Assembly (NCBI GenBank): GCA_913048385.1
Contig: CAJWVZ010000018.1
Span: 1 to 50,990, forward strand
DNA: 50,990 bases
Reading direction: 5' to 3'
Origin: an uncultured Gammaproteobacteria bacterium
GTDB taxonomy: Bacteria > Pseudomonadota > Gammaproteobacteria > Pseudomonadales > Pseudohongiellaceae
Shown: positions 20,670 to 29,469 of the stretch, piece after piece
How positions within the stretch are numbered: position 1 is the first letter of the stretch
Layout of the letters: every line of letters begins with the position of its first letter
The notes under the pieces: generated by a model
The model's input: the letters and a program-made list of their open reading frames with translations, nothing else
The model's database searches: none
Told to the model about the DNA's origin: nothing
Translations under genes and position numbers: made by a program

Positions 20670-20852
20670 AATCTAAAATTTCGCAGGCTTTGAAAGCACG
20701 AATTTTTCTGCCAGAACGAGATGTATCACTACAATGTTCATATCGTAGTGATGCTATTTATACTGTAGAATGGTTTTCTTAGTTTATGCGTAAAACAAAG
20801 CCAAAATGATCCCAAAGAACGTAAAAATTGCCAAGACAGAGAAACTGAAGCT

Positions 20853-22247
20853 ATGTCACGACTACTAAAACAATACTTAATTATCCTAGGCGTCGCGTCT
20901 CAAATTCAATTAGTTGATGCCGCAGACGACCTATATGAAATTCTCGAGCTTGCGCTCATAAATGATCCGGTCCTTCGGGGAGCTGAAGCGTCCTATCGTG
21001 CCAATAAAGAAACCGTAGATCAGAGCCGAGCTTTATTTCGGCCTAGCGTTGGAATTGGTGGTACCTCATCGCGACTCACCAGCGGACCATCGGATCCAAT
21101 TTATAGAGGAGTTGTAGACCCAGTTAGCGGTAAGCAAATTAACGTGCGGGTTTCTGAAGCGCATAGCTTTCGCCCAGGTGTTAATAACCACGGATGGGGA
21201 GTAAACATAAATCAAAGCTTAGTTAACGTCAGTAACTGGTACAACCTTGCAAGCGCAAAAGCAAACGATCGGGCGGCGGCGCTAAATTTAGTTGCGCAAG
21301 AGCAAGATTTAATAATGCGGGTTTCAATGTCGTATTTTAATGTACTCAGAGCGGAAGAGCTCTTATCGGTAAACTTACAAGAAGAACAGGCGGCCCAACG
21401 CTCTTTGGAACAAACTCAGCAAAGAGAAGAGGTGGGGCTTGTGGCCATCACGGACGTCCTCGACGCACAAGCGGCTTACGACTTGGCTCGTAATACGACA
21501 ATACTTCAACAGAACCAGGTGCAATCGAGCTATGAGGCGCTAGAAGCGATTACGGGACTCCCTCATCCCGCTATCGAAGTATTGGACGTCGAATTTCCAA
21601 TCCAATCCGTAGACGGAGACTTACGTGATTGGGAAAAACAGGCTGAAGAAAATAATCTTGCTATTGCATCAGCAGAATACTCGCTTGAGGCATCTCTGAA
21701 AGCCGTAAAGGCAAGAAAATCAGATCGGCTTCCAACCTTAGATTTGGTTGGTTCTTTTGGTCACAATGTTACCGCTCCAATAGTAAGTCAAGGTATTCAA
21801 ATTGGCGGCGGCGCTTTCGATAGGTCCTCAGTTGCCGTGAGTGTATCTGTCCCCTTGTATACGGGCAATTCATACTCATCGCGAATGCGCGCCGCGGAAT
21901 TTAACGCAATTGCGGCGCAAGAAAATTTAACGGGAACTAAGCGCCAATTGAAACAAAATATTAGAAACTCCTATCGAAAGGTAAACACTGATGTTCTTGT
22001 GATTGCGCAACGTCAAAGATCAATAGACTCTGCTCAAAGCGCGTTAGAGGCAACAGAACTCGGTGCCGAAGTTGGTACTCGTAATATTGTTGAAGTCTTA
22101 AGAGCACGGGAAAATTTATATCGAGCTCTTCGTCAATATGCGGAAGCCAGGTTTGATTATGTAATAGACACTCTGCTACTCAAGCAAACATCTGGCGTGC
22201 TATCACCTCAAGACATAATTGAGCTTAATGAATGGCTAGGTAACTAG
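20853..22247 (+). CDS. tolC: TolC family outer membrane efflux/secretion channel
   Basis: A 464-residue outer-membrane protein with a signal peptide (hydrophobic residues about 7-20, likely cut near VDAA-DD). Two repeats of the TolC fold are visible. The first begins DLYEILELALINDPVLRGAEA, with the VGLVAITDVLDAQAAYDLA motif. The second begins near EENNLAIASAEYSLEA and ends EVGTRNIVEVLRARENLY. The channel spans the periplasm and works with RND, ABC or type I secretion pumps. No pump genes lie beside it, as is common for the general-purpose TolC of gammaproteobacteria. Symbol given on family grounds. Confidence 0.9.
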   Translation: MSRLLKQYLIILGVASQIQLVDAADDLYEILELALINDPVLRGAEASYRANKETVDQSRALFRPSVGIGGTSSRLTSGPSDPIYRGVVDPVSGKQINVRVSEAHSFRPGVNNHGWGVNINQSLVNVSNWYNLASAKANDRAAALNLVAQEQDLIMRVSMSYFNVLRAEELLSVNLQEEQAAQRSLEQTQQREEVGLVAITDVLDAQAAYDLARNTTILQQNQVQSSYEALEAITGLPHPAIEVLDVEFPIQSVDGDLRDWEKQAEENNLAIASAEYSLEASLKAVKARKSDRLPTLDLVGSFGHNVTAPIVSQGIQIGGGAFDRSSVAVSVSVPLYTGNSYSSRMRAAEFNAIAAQENLTGTKRQLKQNIRNSYRKVNTDVLVIAQRQRSIDSAQSALEATELGAEVGTRNIVEVLRARENLYRALRQYAEARFDYVIDTLLLKQTSGVLSPQDIIELNEWLGN

Positions 22248-22379
22248 GGTTAGAAGTAAGCTAGTTAACTGTGCAGAAAATGCATAGACTTGGGTAAATC
22301 AAACTCGGTCTGTTGATATGTAATTTGCTATATTGAATAATCACTAAAAACATCATCGCGATGCTCAAAGTTAAGTACA

Positions 22380-23534
22380 ATGATTATGAAGTCCAAGCTG
22401 CCGCAAGTCGGAACAACAATATTTACTGTGATGTCAGAGCTTGCTCGCAAACACGATGCCATTAATCTGTCGCAAGGCTTCCCAGATTTCGACTGTCCTG
22501 AAAGACTCCGCAAACTTACAGAAAAATACTTAAATGGTTGTAAAAACCAGTACCCTCCTATGGCAGGGATAATCGAGCTCAGGGAACAAATTACTCTGAA
22601 AGTACAAAATCTTTACAACCACGTAGCCGATCCTGAAACAGAGGTTACGATCACGTCTGGAGCCACAGAAGCTTTGTTTGATGCCATTCATGCTTCCGTT
22701 TCACGAGGCGATGAGGTAATAGTATTTGATCCCGCATACGATAGCTATGCGCCAGCGATTGCGCTAAGCGGCGCAACCGCGGTCCACTTAAAGCTCGATG
22801 CTCCGAGCTTTTCTATAAACTGGGAACGCGTCAGTCGCGCAATCACAACCCGCACAAGGCTCATTATCATAAACTCTCCGCACAACCCATGTGGAACAGT
22901 GCTCGAATCGACCGATTTAGATTCGCTGGCAGAAATTATACGCGACAGAGACATAATGGTTATTTCAGATGAAGTCTATGAGCATATGGTATTTGATGGT
23001 AGAGAGCACGTGAGCATTCTGAGTCACTCCGAACTCTCCTCCAAGAGCTTCGCGATTTTTTCTTTCGGTAAGACTTACCATGCAACAGGCTGGAAACTAG
23101 CTTACTGCATAGCCTCTTCTGGGCTTACCAAGGAATTTCGCAAAATTCACCAATTTGTTACTTTTACAAGTAACAGTTTTTTGCAATACGCACTTGCAGA
23201 TTTTATGACTGAATGTCCAGAGCATACCTCTCAATTACATGCTTTTTATCAAAAGAAAAGAGATTATTTCTGCAAACTGCTGTCAGCCTCAAAATTTCGT
23301 CTGTCACCATCTGCAGGAACATACTTTCAACTTGTCGATTACAGCGACATAAGTGAAGCTCAAGATACCGAATTTGCAGATTGGCTCACGATAGAAAAAG
23401 GCGTTGCAGCTATCCCGCTGAAACCTTTCTATGAGCCTAATAATGTTCCCCGTAATTCTCATTTCATTCGTTTTTGCTTCTGTAAAGATGACTCTACATT
23501 AAGAGAAGCCGCAGCCCGGCTTTGTTCATTGTAG
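22380..23534 (+). CDS. ybdL: Methionine aminotransferase (YbdL type), PLP-dependent
   Basis: A fold type I PLP aminotransferase of 384 residues. It follows E. coli YbdL closely: SKLPQVGTTIFT at the N-terminus, NLSQGFPDFDCP, ITSGATEALFDAI, SPHNPCGTV, ISDEVYEHMVF and the PLP lysine in SFGKTYHATGWK. YbdL transaminates methionine, histidine and phenylalanine, and enzymes of this type can complete methionine salvage from 2-oxo-4-methylthiobutanoate. No other salvage genes are nearby. It lies 18 bases before queG and may be cotranscribed. The start at 22380 (ATG) has a second ATG two codons later. Confidence 0.9.
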   Translation: MIMKSKLPQVGTTIFTVMSELARKHDAINLSQGFPDFDCPERLRKLTEKYLNGCKNQYPPMAGIIELREQITLKVQNLYNHVADPETEVTITSGATEALFDAIHASVSRGDEVIVFDPAYDSYAPAIALSGATAVHLKLDAPSFSINWERVSRAITTRTRLIIINSPHNPCGTVLESTDLDSLAEIIRDRDIMVISDEVYEHMVFDGREHVSILSHSELSSKSFAIFSFGKTYHATGWKLAYCIASSGLTKEFRKIHQFVTFTSNSFLQYALADFMTECPEHTSQLHAFYQKKRDYFCKLLSASKFRLSPSAGTYFQLVDYSDISEAQDTEFADWLTIEKGVAAIPLKPFYEPNNVPRNSHFIRFCFCKDDSTLREAAARLCSL

Positions 23535-23552
23535 AAAAACAATAACAATATA

Positions 23553-24632
23553 ATGAGTAATTTAAATCTAAGTCAAACAAACAAAAATAATTGCGAAGAG
23601 CTTATTCTCCAAATTAACTCTTGGGCCCAAGAGTTAGGTTTCCAAGATACTGCAGTTACTGACATTGATCTTCGACCTTATCTCAATCAATTGAAAGACT
23701 GGCTGTCTCGAAACTTCCATGGCGAAATGGATTACATGGAATCAAATGTAAATTTAAGGGCAGATCCAAGCGCGCTGCATCCTGGCACAGTTCGAGTTAT
23801 ATGTGTGCGCATGGACTACCTAACTGAAGAAAGCAGCTCCATAAGCGTGCTTGATAACTCTTCGCAAGCTTATGTAGCGCATTATGCAAGAGGGCGCGAT
23901 TACCACAAAGTCATGCGCAAGAAATTACAAAAACTAGCCACACGAATACAGGACGCGATTGGCCCTTTTGGTTATAGAGCTTTTGTAGATAGTGCGCCTG
24001 TGCTGGAACGCGCACTAGCAGAGAAAAGTGGGCTGGGATGGATTGGCAAAAATACGATGCTAATTAATAAGAGTGCTGGGTCTTGGTTTTTTCTCGGAGA
24101 GCTTTTCACCGATCTTCCCCTCCCAGTCAATAAGCCTGTAGCTAACCATTGCGGCACCTGCCATGCATGCCTGGATATTTGCCCAACTAATGCCTTTACG
24201 GCGCCTAATCAGTTAGATGCAAGACGGTGTATATCATATTTAACAATTGAATCACGCACTGCAATCCCAATCGAGTTCCGGTCGGCTATCGGCAATCGCA
24301 TATTTGGTTGTGATGATTGTCAATTAATATGCCCATGGAACAAGTTTGCACAACCCAGCCCAGATGACCATTATCGCCCCCGAAACGATCTGGACAACGT
24401 TTCTCTGCTCAAACTGTTTAGATGGTCTGAAGACGAGTTTCTTTCGAATACCGAAGGATCACCGATACGACGAATTGGTTATGAGTGCTGGCTGCGCAAT
24501 ATTGCAGTCGCTCTTGGAAACGCGCCAACAGAACAATCTATCGTAAAAGCTCTAGAAAAACGAAGAAATCATTACTCACCTATCGTTAAGGAACACGTCG
24601 AGTGGGCAATTAAGCAACATATTTTGCTTTAA
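23553..24632 (+). CDS. queG: Epoxyqueuosine reductase
   Basis: QueG carries out the last step of queuosine synthesis, reducing epoxyqueuosine in tRNA to queuosine using cobalamin and two 4Fe-4S clusters. The 359-residue protein shows both cluster motifs: CGTCHACLDICP and, further on, CDDCQLICPWN. It also has AHYARGRDYHKVMRKKL and the GLGWIGKNTMLI stretch of the cobalamin-binding domain. A HEAT-like C-terminal part follows. The start at 23553 has no visible Shine-Dalgarno. The usual neighbours tsaE or amiB are not here. Assignment is firm. Confidence 0.95.
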   Translation: MSNLNLSQTNKNNCEELILQINSWAQELGFQDTAVTDIDLRPYLNQLKDWLSRNFHGEMDYMESNVNLRADPSALHPGTVRVICVRMDYLTEESSSISVLDNSSQAYVAHYARGRDYHKVMRKKLQKLATRIQDAIGPFGYRAFVDSAPVLERALAEKSGLGWIGKNTMLINKSAGSWFFLGELFTDLPLPVNKPVANHCGTCHACLDICPTNAFTAPNQLDARRCISYLTIESRTAIPIEFRSAIGNRIFGCDDCQLICPWNKFAQPSPDDHYRPRNDLDNVSLLKLFRWSEDEFLSNTEGSPIRRIGYECWLRNIAVALGNAPTEQSIVKALEKRRNHYSPIVKEHVEWAIKQHILL

Positions 24633-24790
24633 TTTCCCTAAAATTGCGAAGCTGTATCAATAGACTCAGCAGATCAACTTCCTTCTAAATTAAAACAAAA
24701 TCGCGTTTCTTTCCAAGTTTGTTTACAATATGCAAGCCTTTCGTAGGTATACAAAACACCAGCCATGATCAGAAAATAAACGAGAAAACT

Positions 24791-25045
24791 ATGCCAACTA
24801 TAAAAATTGATGGGAAAGATTACGACACAGACGATTTATCTGAAGAAACAAAAGCGCAATTAGGTAGCCTCCAGTTTGTTCAAGCTGAGCTGGGTCGTTT
24901 GCAAGCCCAAGCAGCGGCTCTTCAAACAGCACAAATTGCCTATGGAAAAGCGCTTAAAGAAACTCTTGAGACAGGAAAAGCACCAACAGAAGAAGAAGGT
25001 GCGGAAATAGAGGGTCTGGGCGAAACAATAGAGTTTGATGAGTGA
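24791..25045 (+). CDS. Small acidic DUF6447-like protein
   Basis: An 84-residue protein beginning MPTIKIDGKDYDTDDLSEE, with a strand-turn-strand start, a long helix with LQFVQAELGRLQAQAAALQTAQ (coiled-coil heptads), and a strongly acidic tail ending ETIEFDE. The start pattern and the LQFVQAE helix match small proteins I recall as DUF6447, seen in marine bacteria and phages. Function is unknown. An upstream in-frame ATG at 24719 would add 24 residues unlike the family. It stands alone, with noncoding DNA on both sides. Confidence 0.75.
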   Translation: MPTIKIDGKDYDTDDLSEETKAQLGSLQFVQAELGRLQAQAAALQTAQIAYGKALKETLETGKAPTEEEGAEIEGLGETIEFDE

Positions 25046-25296
25046 TCAAACAGATTTTTGTAGACCAATCAAACTGTGGGGAACTCCCTTCAACAAAGAA
25101 ATTGTTTAACAAAATGATCAGGCTTGTTGAAGGGATCAACATTATCGCCTGCTGGCTCCAATGCTATGCATAGCCGCAGTTTGAAGATCCTATTAATAAT
25201 ATTGTTAGTAAAACTTTTTGAATCTGATTTACGACCTTCTGATTGTCGAATTACTGCATATAGACACCCCTATTTCTAAAATCGCAGACAAGCACA
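25046..25296. other. Noncoding stretch with a 12-bp inverted repeat
   Basis: No convincing gene is present. A perfect inverted repeat occupies 25085-25096 (TCCCTTCAACAA) and 25124-25135 (TTGTTGAAGGGA), separated by 27 bases. The loop contains a further small inverted repeat, TTGTT-T-AACAA (25102-25112). No T-run follows the right arm, so an ordinary Rho-independent terminator is doubtful. It may be a structured 3' end of the preceding gene, an operator, or a processing site. Confidence 0.5.
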
Positions 25297-26070
25297 ATGA
25301 AAAGAATCTGTCTTATTAAAACTGATACTCCCAAAGGCGGCCCACCTCGCCTAGTCAAAACTCTACGGAAGTTTAGTTTATTTAACATAGTGTTTTTTAT
25401 GGCAAGCAGCCTTGGAAGCCAGTTGCTAGCGCAACCAATAAATGGGATTCATACTTCTGATGTTCGAAAAGTTAACAATAACGAACTCACCCTCTTTGAG
25501 AATATTCCAAGCCAGCCCTCTCGCAATAGTACTGCTCAAAATCGTTCGGCTGACGCAACTGGGTCATCTGTGCCATTTTCACTGGTTGGGGTTTCTCGAA
25601 TTGGCTCTAACTACTCGATAATTCTCCGTAATGGAGATAATGAACTTCTTCCGATAACCGCTATATCCGGCGCCGGCACACCGATTCCAGATTACACACA
25701 ATTTAAGATACAGAACATCAGCTCATCCTCTGTATATCTCAGTTATCCAGATAACGTAATGTGCACTTCTTCCGTTAATCAAGGAGTAACTTGCAACGAC
25801 GAGACCAATATTGTTCGATTAAGTCTATCTTTAAAAGAGCCTATCGAGAAAAAATATCAACCCGATAATAATCAAGAATCAATCCCCGACAAAAATTCAA
25901 ACCCGTTTGAAGAACTCCTTCGTCGGCAAGAGCAGAGAGAAACCGAAGAGTCTCTCAATCAAGATCGCAATTCTCAACGTTTTCGCCCAAGACGAATACC
26001 AGCCGAAGACATTCCTGAGGGTATGAGAGTCGTCTCGACTCCATTTGGCGACCGTTTAGTTGAATTATAA
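25297..26070 (+). CDS. Exported or membrane-anchored protein of unknown function, possibly GspC/PilP-like
   Basis: A 257-residue protein. A basic N-terminus is followed by a hydrophobic segment (about residues 28-46) ending in LLAQP, which fits a signal peptide or signal anchor. A compact beta-rich region (about residues 88-170) starts SLVGVSRIGSNYSIILRNGD, a rhythm reminiscent of the periplasmic homology region of GspC or PilP; this is only a resemblance. A charged, Gln/Arg/Glu-rich linker follows, and the protein ends in PEGMRVVSTPFGDRLVEL. Two cysteines (in VMCTSS and VTCND) could form a disulphide. Its last 11 bases overlap the TTG start of the glycosyltransferase, suggesting translational coupling. 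No other secretion-system gene is nearby. Confidence 0.6.
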   Translation: MKRICLIKTDTPKGGPPRLVKTLRKFSLFNIVFFMASSLGSQLLAQPINGIHTSDVRKVNNNELTLFENIPSQPSRNSTAQNRSADATGSSVPFSLVGVSRIGSNYSIILRNGDNELLPITAISGAGTPIPDYTQFKIQNISSSSVYLSYPDNVMCTSSVNQGVTCNDETNIVRLSLSLKEPIEKKYQPDNNQESIPDKNSNPFEELLRRQEQRETEESLNQDRNSQRFRPRRIPAEDIPEGMRVVSTPFGDRLVEL

Positions 26071-26974
26071 CGAACTATCTGCCGCCGCCGTCTGCTATCA
26101 CCCAACTAGCCAAGAATTGACTGTGCTTCTCAAAAGCCTACGGTTGGCTGTGAGAAATCAAAAGGGCTTTTGCTGCTATTTAATAAATAACAACGAAATC
26201 GGAGAACTATGGAATGAGCACGAAATTGTATGCATCACAAAAGATGGGAAGATTTTAGAATTATCTATTATCAACTCAAATAGTAAGAAAGAAGCTTTAG
26301 CCTTACACTTCGAACTCGAAGTTTGGAAAAAATTCGATATGGCTATACATGTAATCGAGGGCCATGGAAATATAGGCTACGGAAGAGCACACAACCTTGC
26401 TCTTGAACTAACAGAAAAAAAATTTCATCTAATACTTAACACGGATGTCGAGATTGGATGCGATGCACTTGAAGCTGGACTTAACGCCTTAAATCTAAAC
26501 CCTACTTCCGTTTTAGCCACCCCGTATGCTACAAATTCGCAAAACGTTAAAATGAATCTGTGCAAACGATACCCAGATATTTTAACGTTAACGTTGCGCG
26601 GGTTCGCTACTAATCCAATAAAAAAAATTTTTAATACACGTTTAGCGCAATATGAATATCGTGGAATCGATGACGAGATTCAAAAAACAGAGGCCACAAC
26701 AATAACCATCGCTAGTGGCTGCTTCATGCTTTGTTTAACTTCAGCCTTAAAATCTTGTAAAGGTTTCGACCATCGATATTTTCTATATTTTGAGGATTTT
26801 GATCTTTCTATGAGAATGGCAGAGCTCGGTGACCTAATTTATGTGCCCCAGATGAAGATAATACATACGGGCGGTAACGCAGCCAAAAAAGGATGGCGGC
26901 ATATCATGCGATTTCTTATCTCTGCTTTTTATTTTTTTAATTCGCACGGCTGGAGGTTTGTCAGACGAGATTAG
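26060..26974 (+). CDS. Glycosyltransferase family 2 (probable rhamnosyltransferase)
   Basis: A 304-residue cytosolic or membrane-associated GT-A glycosyltransferase. Visible features are GHGNIGYGRAHNLAL (nucleotide-sugar contact), the metal-binding ILNTDVEIG, ASGCFMLC, and YFEDFDLSMRMAELGDLIYVPQMKIIHTGG (acceptor ED motif). This pattern is that of WbbL-like bacterial rhamnosyltransferases, and the rmlACDB genes just downstream would provide dTDP-L-rhamnose. The only in-frame start consistent with the family is TTG at 26060, inside the end of the previous gene. Acceptor and linkage cannot be read from sequence. Confidence 0.82.
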   Translation: MNYNELSAAAVCYHPTSQELTVLLKSLRLAVRNQKGFCCYLINNNEIGELWNEHEIVCITKDGKILELSIINSNSKKEALALHFELEVWKKFDMAIHVIEGHGNIGYGRAHNLALELTEKKFHLILNTDVEIGCDALEAGLNALNLNPTSVLATPYATNSQNVKMNLCKRYPDILTLTLRGFATNPIKKIFNTRLAQYEYRGIDDEIQKTEATTITIASGCFMLCLTSALKSCKGFDHRYFLYFEDFDLSMRMAELGDLIYVPQMKIIHTGGNAAKKGWRHIMRFLISAFYFFNSHGWRFVRRD

Positions 26975-27007
26975 ATGGAATAATCAAAGTCGAACTATCA
27001 TAAATTA

Positions 27008-27985
27008 ATGAATCCGATGCATTTAAAAGACGAAAAGTCGCCAAAAGTTTTGGTCACAGGGGCTAATGGATTTATTGGGCGTGCTCTGTGTCAAAAACTC
27101 GTAAGAAACTCAATTACTCATTTCCGATTATTTCGACCTAACTACAAAAAAAATGATTCGAAAGAACAAACTCCTTCAAATATTGTTTTTGGAGACCTGT
27201 TGGATTTGCCAAGCCTGCGCGCGGCTTGTAGGAATGTTGATATTATTATCCACGCCGCAGGTGTTGCGCACGTGTTTGAGGCTGGCAGAAAAAGTGGCAG
27301 AAATATAAATAAAGACGGTACATCCTTATTACTCAGAGCAGCCTTGGAAGAGGGTGTTAAACGATTTATTTATGTAAGTAGCTCATTAGCTGATCGAAAA
27401 AGAAATGACTCAGTTTATGGGAAAGATAAGCTAGCAGCAGAAAGTCAAATTCTAAACGCAGCTTACACAAAGAAAATTGAAGCTATAATATTGCGGCCGG
27501 TAAACGTTTATGGCGTTGGAATGAAAGGCAATCTCCTTAATTTTGCAAGATTAATCAATACTGGCTTCATGCCGAGGCTTCCAAGGCTTGGCGGAAAATT
27601 TTCATTGGTTTCAGCAAATGATGTTGCCACAGCCCTTACTCTGGCAATAGACTGCAAATTAAGTGATCCGCAAGTTCTAACCTTAACCGACGGACATAGC
27701 TACACAGTCAATGAAATTGAAGTTAAATTACGTAAAGCTAACAATCTAAAACTACCGTGGGTAAAATTGCCTGCTACGTTGTTATTCCTGAGTTTTATAA
27801 TGATTATCATCCTCACAAAATTAAGACTACTTAATTCAAGCATCAGCTTAAGGACATACAAGAATCTTACTCATGCCAGTGAATCGAGTAATTTAAAAGC
27901 CAAAGAAATACTTGGCTTTAAACCAAGCACCACATTTTATGAGATGCTTCCCGAAATTACGGATACAATTAGAAATAAAAGTTAA
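27008..27985 (+). CDS. NAD-dependent epimerase/reductase (extended SDR), nucleotide-sugar type
   Basis: A 325-residue extended short-chain dehydrogenase. The Rossmann glycine motif is TGANGFIG (about residues 18-25). Active-site residues are SSSL followed by the YGKDK (YxxxK) pair. The substrate half includes RPVNVYGVGMKGN and LPRLGGKFSLVSANDVA. The latter pieces resemble the WbpV/WbpK group that makes UDP-N-acetyl-quinovosamine or -fucosamine in O-antigen loci, but UDP-glucose 4-epimerase-like activity is also possible. An unusually hydrophobic segment near residues 253-271 could touch the membrane. It lies between the glycosyltransferase and rmlA. The usual partner, an undecaprenyl-phosphate sugar transferase (WbpL), is not present. 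Confidence 0.8.
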   Translation: MNPMHLKDEKSPKVLVTGANGFIGRALCQKLVRNSITHFRLFRPNYKKNDSKEQTPSNIVFGDLLDLPSLRAACRNVDIIIHAAGVAHVFEAGRKSGRNINKDGTSLLLRAALEEGVKRFIYVSSSLADRKRNDSVYGKDKLAAESQILNAAYTKKIEAIILRPVNVYGVGMKGNLLNFARLINTGFMPRLPRLGGKFSLVSANDVATALTLAIDCKLSDPQVLTLTDGHSYTVNEIEVKLRKANNLKLPWVKLPATLLFLSFIMIIILTKLRLLNSSISLRTYKNLTHASESSNLKAKEILGFKPSTTFYEMLPEITDTIRNKS

Positions 27986-28030
27986 GTGCCTTAAGACTAT
28001 TAACCCTTAATTTTAGATAATCGAGTTTTC

Positions 28031-28915
28031 ATGACAAAAGGTATAATTCTAGCTGGAGGTTCCGGAAGTAGGCTCCATCCAATGACAAGCTTTATTAGTA
28101 AGCAGCTCATGCCAGTCTATGACAAGCCAATGATCTACTACCCTATCTCGACTCTAATGCAAGCGGGAATCAACGAGATCCTTATTATCACGACTCCGTT
28201 GGATGCCCCTTTGTTTAGGAACTTGCTTGGTGATGGTTCAGATTGGGGCATATCGATCAGTTATGCTGAACAACCCAAACCAGAAGGACTCGCGCAGGCC
28301 TTCATAATAGGCGAAGAATTTATCGGGGAAGATCCAGTCTGTCTGATTTTAGGAGACAACATTTTCTATGGTAATCGCATCGAAGAAACGTTAAAAAATG
28401 CAGTTCAACAGAAGTCTGGAGCGTCAATTTTTGCATATTACGTCAACGACCCCGAGCGTTACGGCGTTGTAGTCTTAGACAAATCAGGAAGTGCAATAGA
28501 TTTAGAAGAAAAGCCTTCTGTCCCCAAATCAAATTATGCTGTTACTGGACTGTATATTTACGATAATTCGGTCATAGACATTGCTAAGTCAATTAAACCC
28601 TCGAGTCGTGGTGAACTTGAAATTACTGATGTAAATAAGGTTTATCTTAGAAACAGCTCTCTTAATGTTGAATTTTTTGATCGAGGTACAGCCTGGCTCG
28701 ATACTGGAACCACGAGCTCACTCCTTGACGCAGCAGTTTTTATTCGGGTGCTCGAAGAACGTCAAGGACTAAAGATTGGTTGTCCAGAAGAAATCGCTTT
28801 TAAACAAAATTTCATTACAAAACCCCAATTGGCTAAAAGAGCCGCGGCTTTAGAAAAAAGTGGTTACGGTTTGTACCTCTCACGATTAGTCGGTCAAACA
28901 GAAGGTGAAAAATAA
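28031..28915 (+). CDS. rmlA: Glucose-1-phosphate thymidylyltransferase
   Basis: RmlA joins dTTP and glucose 1-phosphate to give dTDP-glucose, the first step toward dTDP-L-rhamnose. The 294-residue protein starts with the nucleotidyltransferase signature [13 protein letters not shown]. It has the metal-binding LGDNIFYG, the sugar-contact EEKP, and [12 protein letters not shown] near the C-terminal allosteric region. It is the first of rmlACD, with gaps of 6 and 2 bases to the next genes. Assignment is secure. Confidence 0.97.
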   Translation: MTKGIILAGGSGSRLHPMTSFISKQLMPVYDKPMIYYPISTLMQAGINEILIITTPLDAPLFRNLLGDGSDWGISISYAEQPKPEGLAQAFIIGEEFIGEDPVCLILGDNIFYGNRIEETLKNAVQQKSGASIFAYYVNDPERYGVVVLDKSGSAIDLEEKPSVPKSNYAVTGLYIYDNSVIDIAKSIKPSSRGELEITDVNKVYLRNSSLNVEFFDRGTAWLDTGTTSSLLDAAVFIRVLEERQGLKIGCPEEIAFKQNFITKPQLAKRAAALEKSGYGLYLSRLVGQTEGEK

Positions 28916-28921
28916 GCACTT

Positions 28922-29467
28922 ATGAAAATCATAAAAACTGCTATACCCGACGTTTTAGTTTTTGAGCCTCTAGTACATCAGGATGATCGTGGTTTCTTTA
29001 TGGAGACATGGAGAGAGTCTCAATTCGACGAACTGAGTCCGGATTTGCGGTTTGTGCAAGACAACCAAAGTCAATCTAGTAGAGGAACTTTGCGAGGCCT
29101 CCACTACCAACGAAAGCATCCACAAGGCAAATTAGCTCGCGTTGTTTCAGGAAACGTTTTTGACGTAGCCATTGACTTGCGACAATCTTCAACGACTTTT
29201 ACTAAATGGGTTGGCGTTGAACTTTCTGCTGAAAACAAAAAACAATTGTGGATTCCGCCTGGTTTTGCTCACGGGTTTTATGTCTTGAGTGAAACAGCTG
29301 AATTAATTTACAAGTGCACTGATTATTATGTTTCGGAGGACAACCATTGTATCCTTTGGAACGACCCACTCATTGGTATCGCTTGGCCATTGGTTGATAA
29401 GACTCCCTTGCTCTCGAAAAACGACCGATGCGGTAAGAAAATTCAGGAATCCGACCTTTTCGAGTAA
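28922..29467 (+). CDS. rmlC: dTDP-4-dehydrorhamnose 3,5-epimerase
   Basis: RmlC epimerises C3 and C5 of dTDP-4-keto-6-deoxyglucose. The 181-residue cupin shows the family path: HQDDRGFFMETWRES, the catalytic histidine in RGLHYQ (about H61), KLARVVSGNVFDVAIDLR, PPGFAHGFYVLS, and the YKCTDYY strand with the active-site tyrosine. The stop is two bases before the TTG start of rmlD. Secure. Confidence 0.97.
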   Translation: MKIIKTAIPDVLVFEPLVHQDDRGFFMETWRESQFDELSPDLRFVQDNQSQSSRGTLRGLHYQRKHPQGKLARVVSGNVFDVAIDLRQSSTTFTKWVGVELSAENKKQLWIPPGFAHGFYVLSETAELIYKCTDYYVSEDNHCILWNDPLIGIAWPLVDKTPLLSKNDRCGKKIQESDLFE

Positions 29468-29469
29468 CA

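Noticed and set aside
20588..20782. 64-codon plus-strand frame after the carboxypeptidase
   Set aside because: It overlaps the end of the carboxypeptidase in another frame, lacks a ribosome site and has no domain signal.
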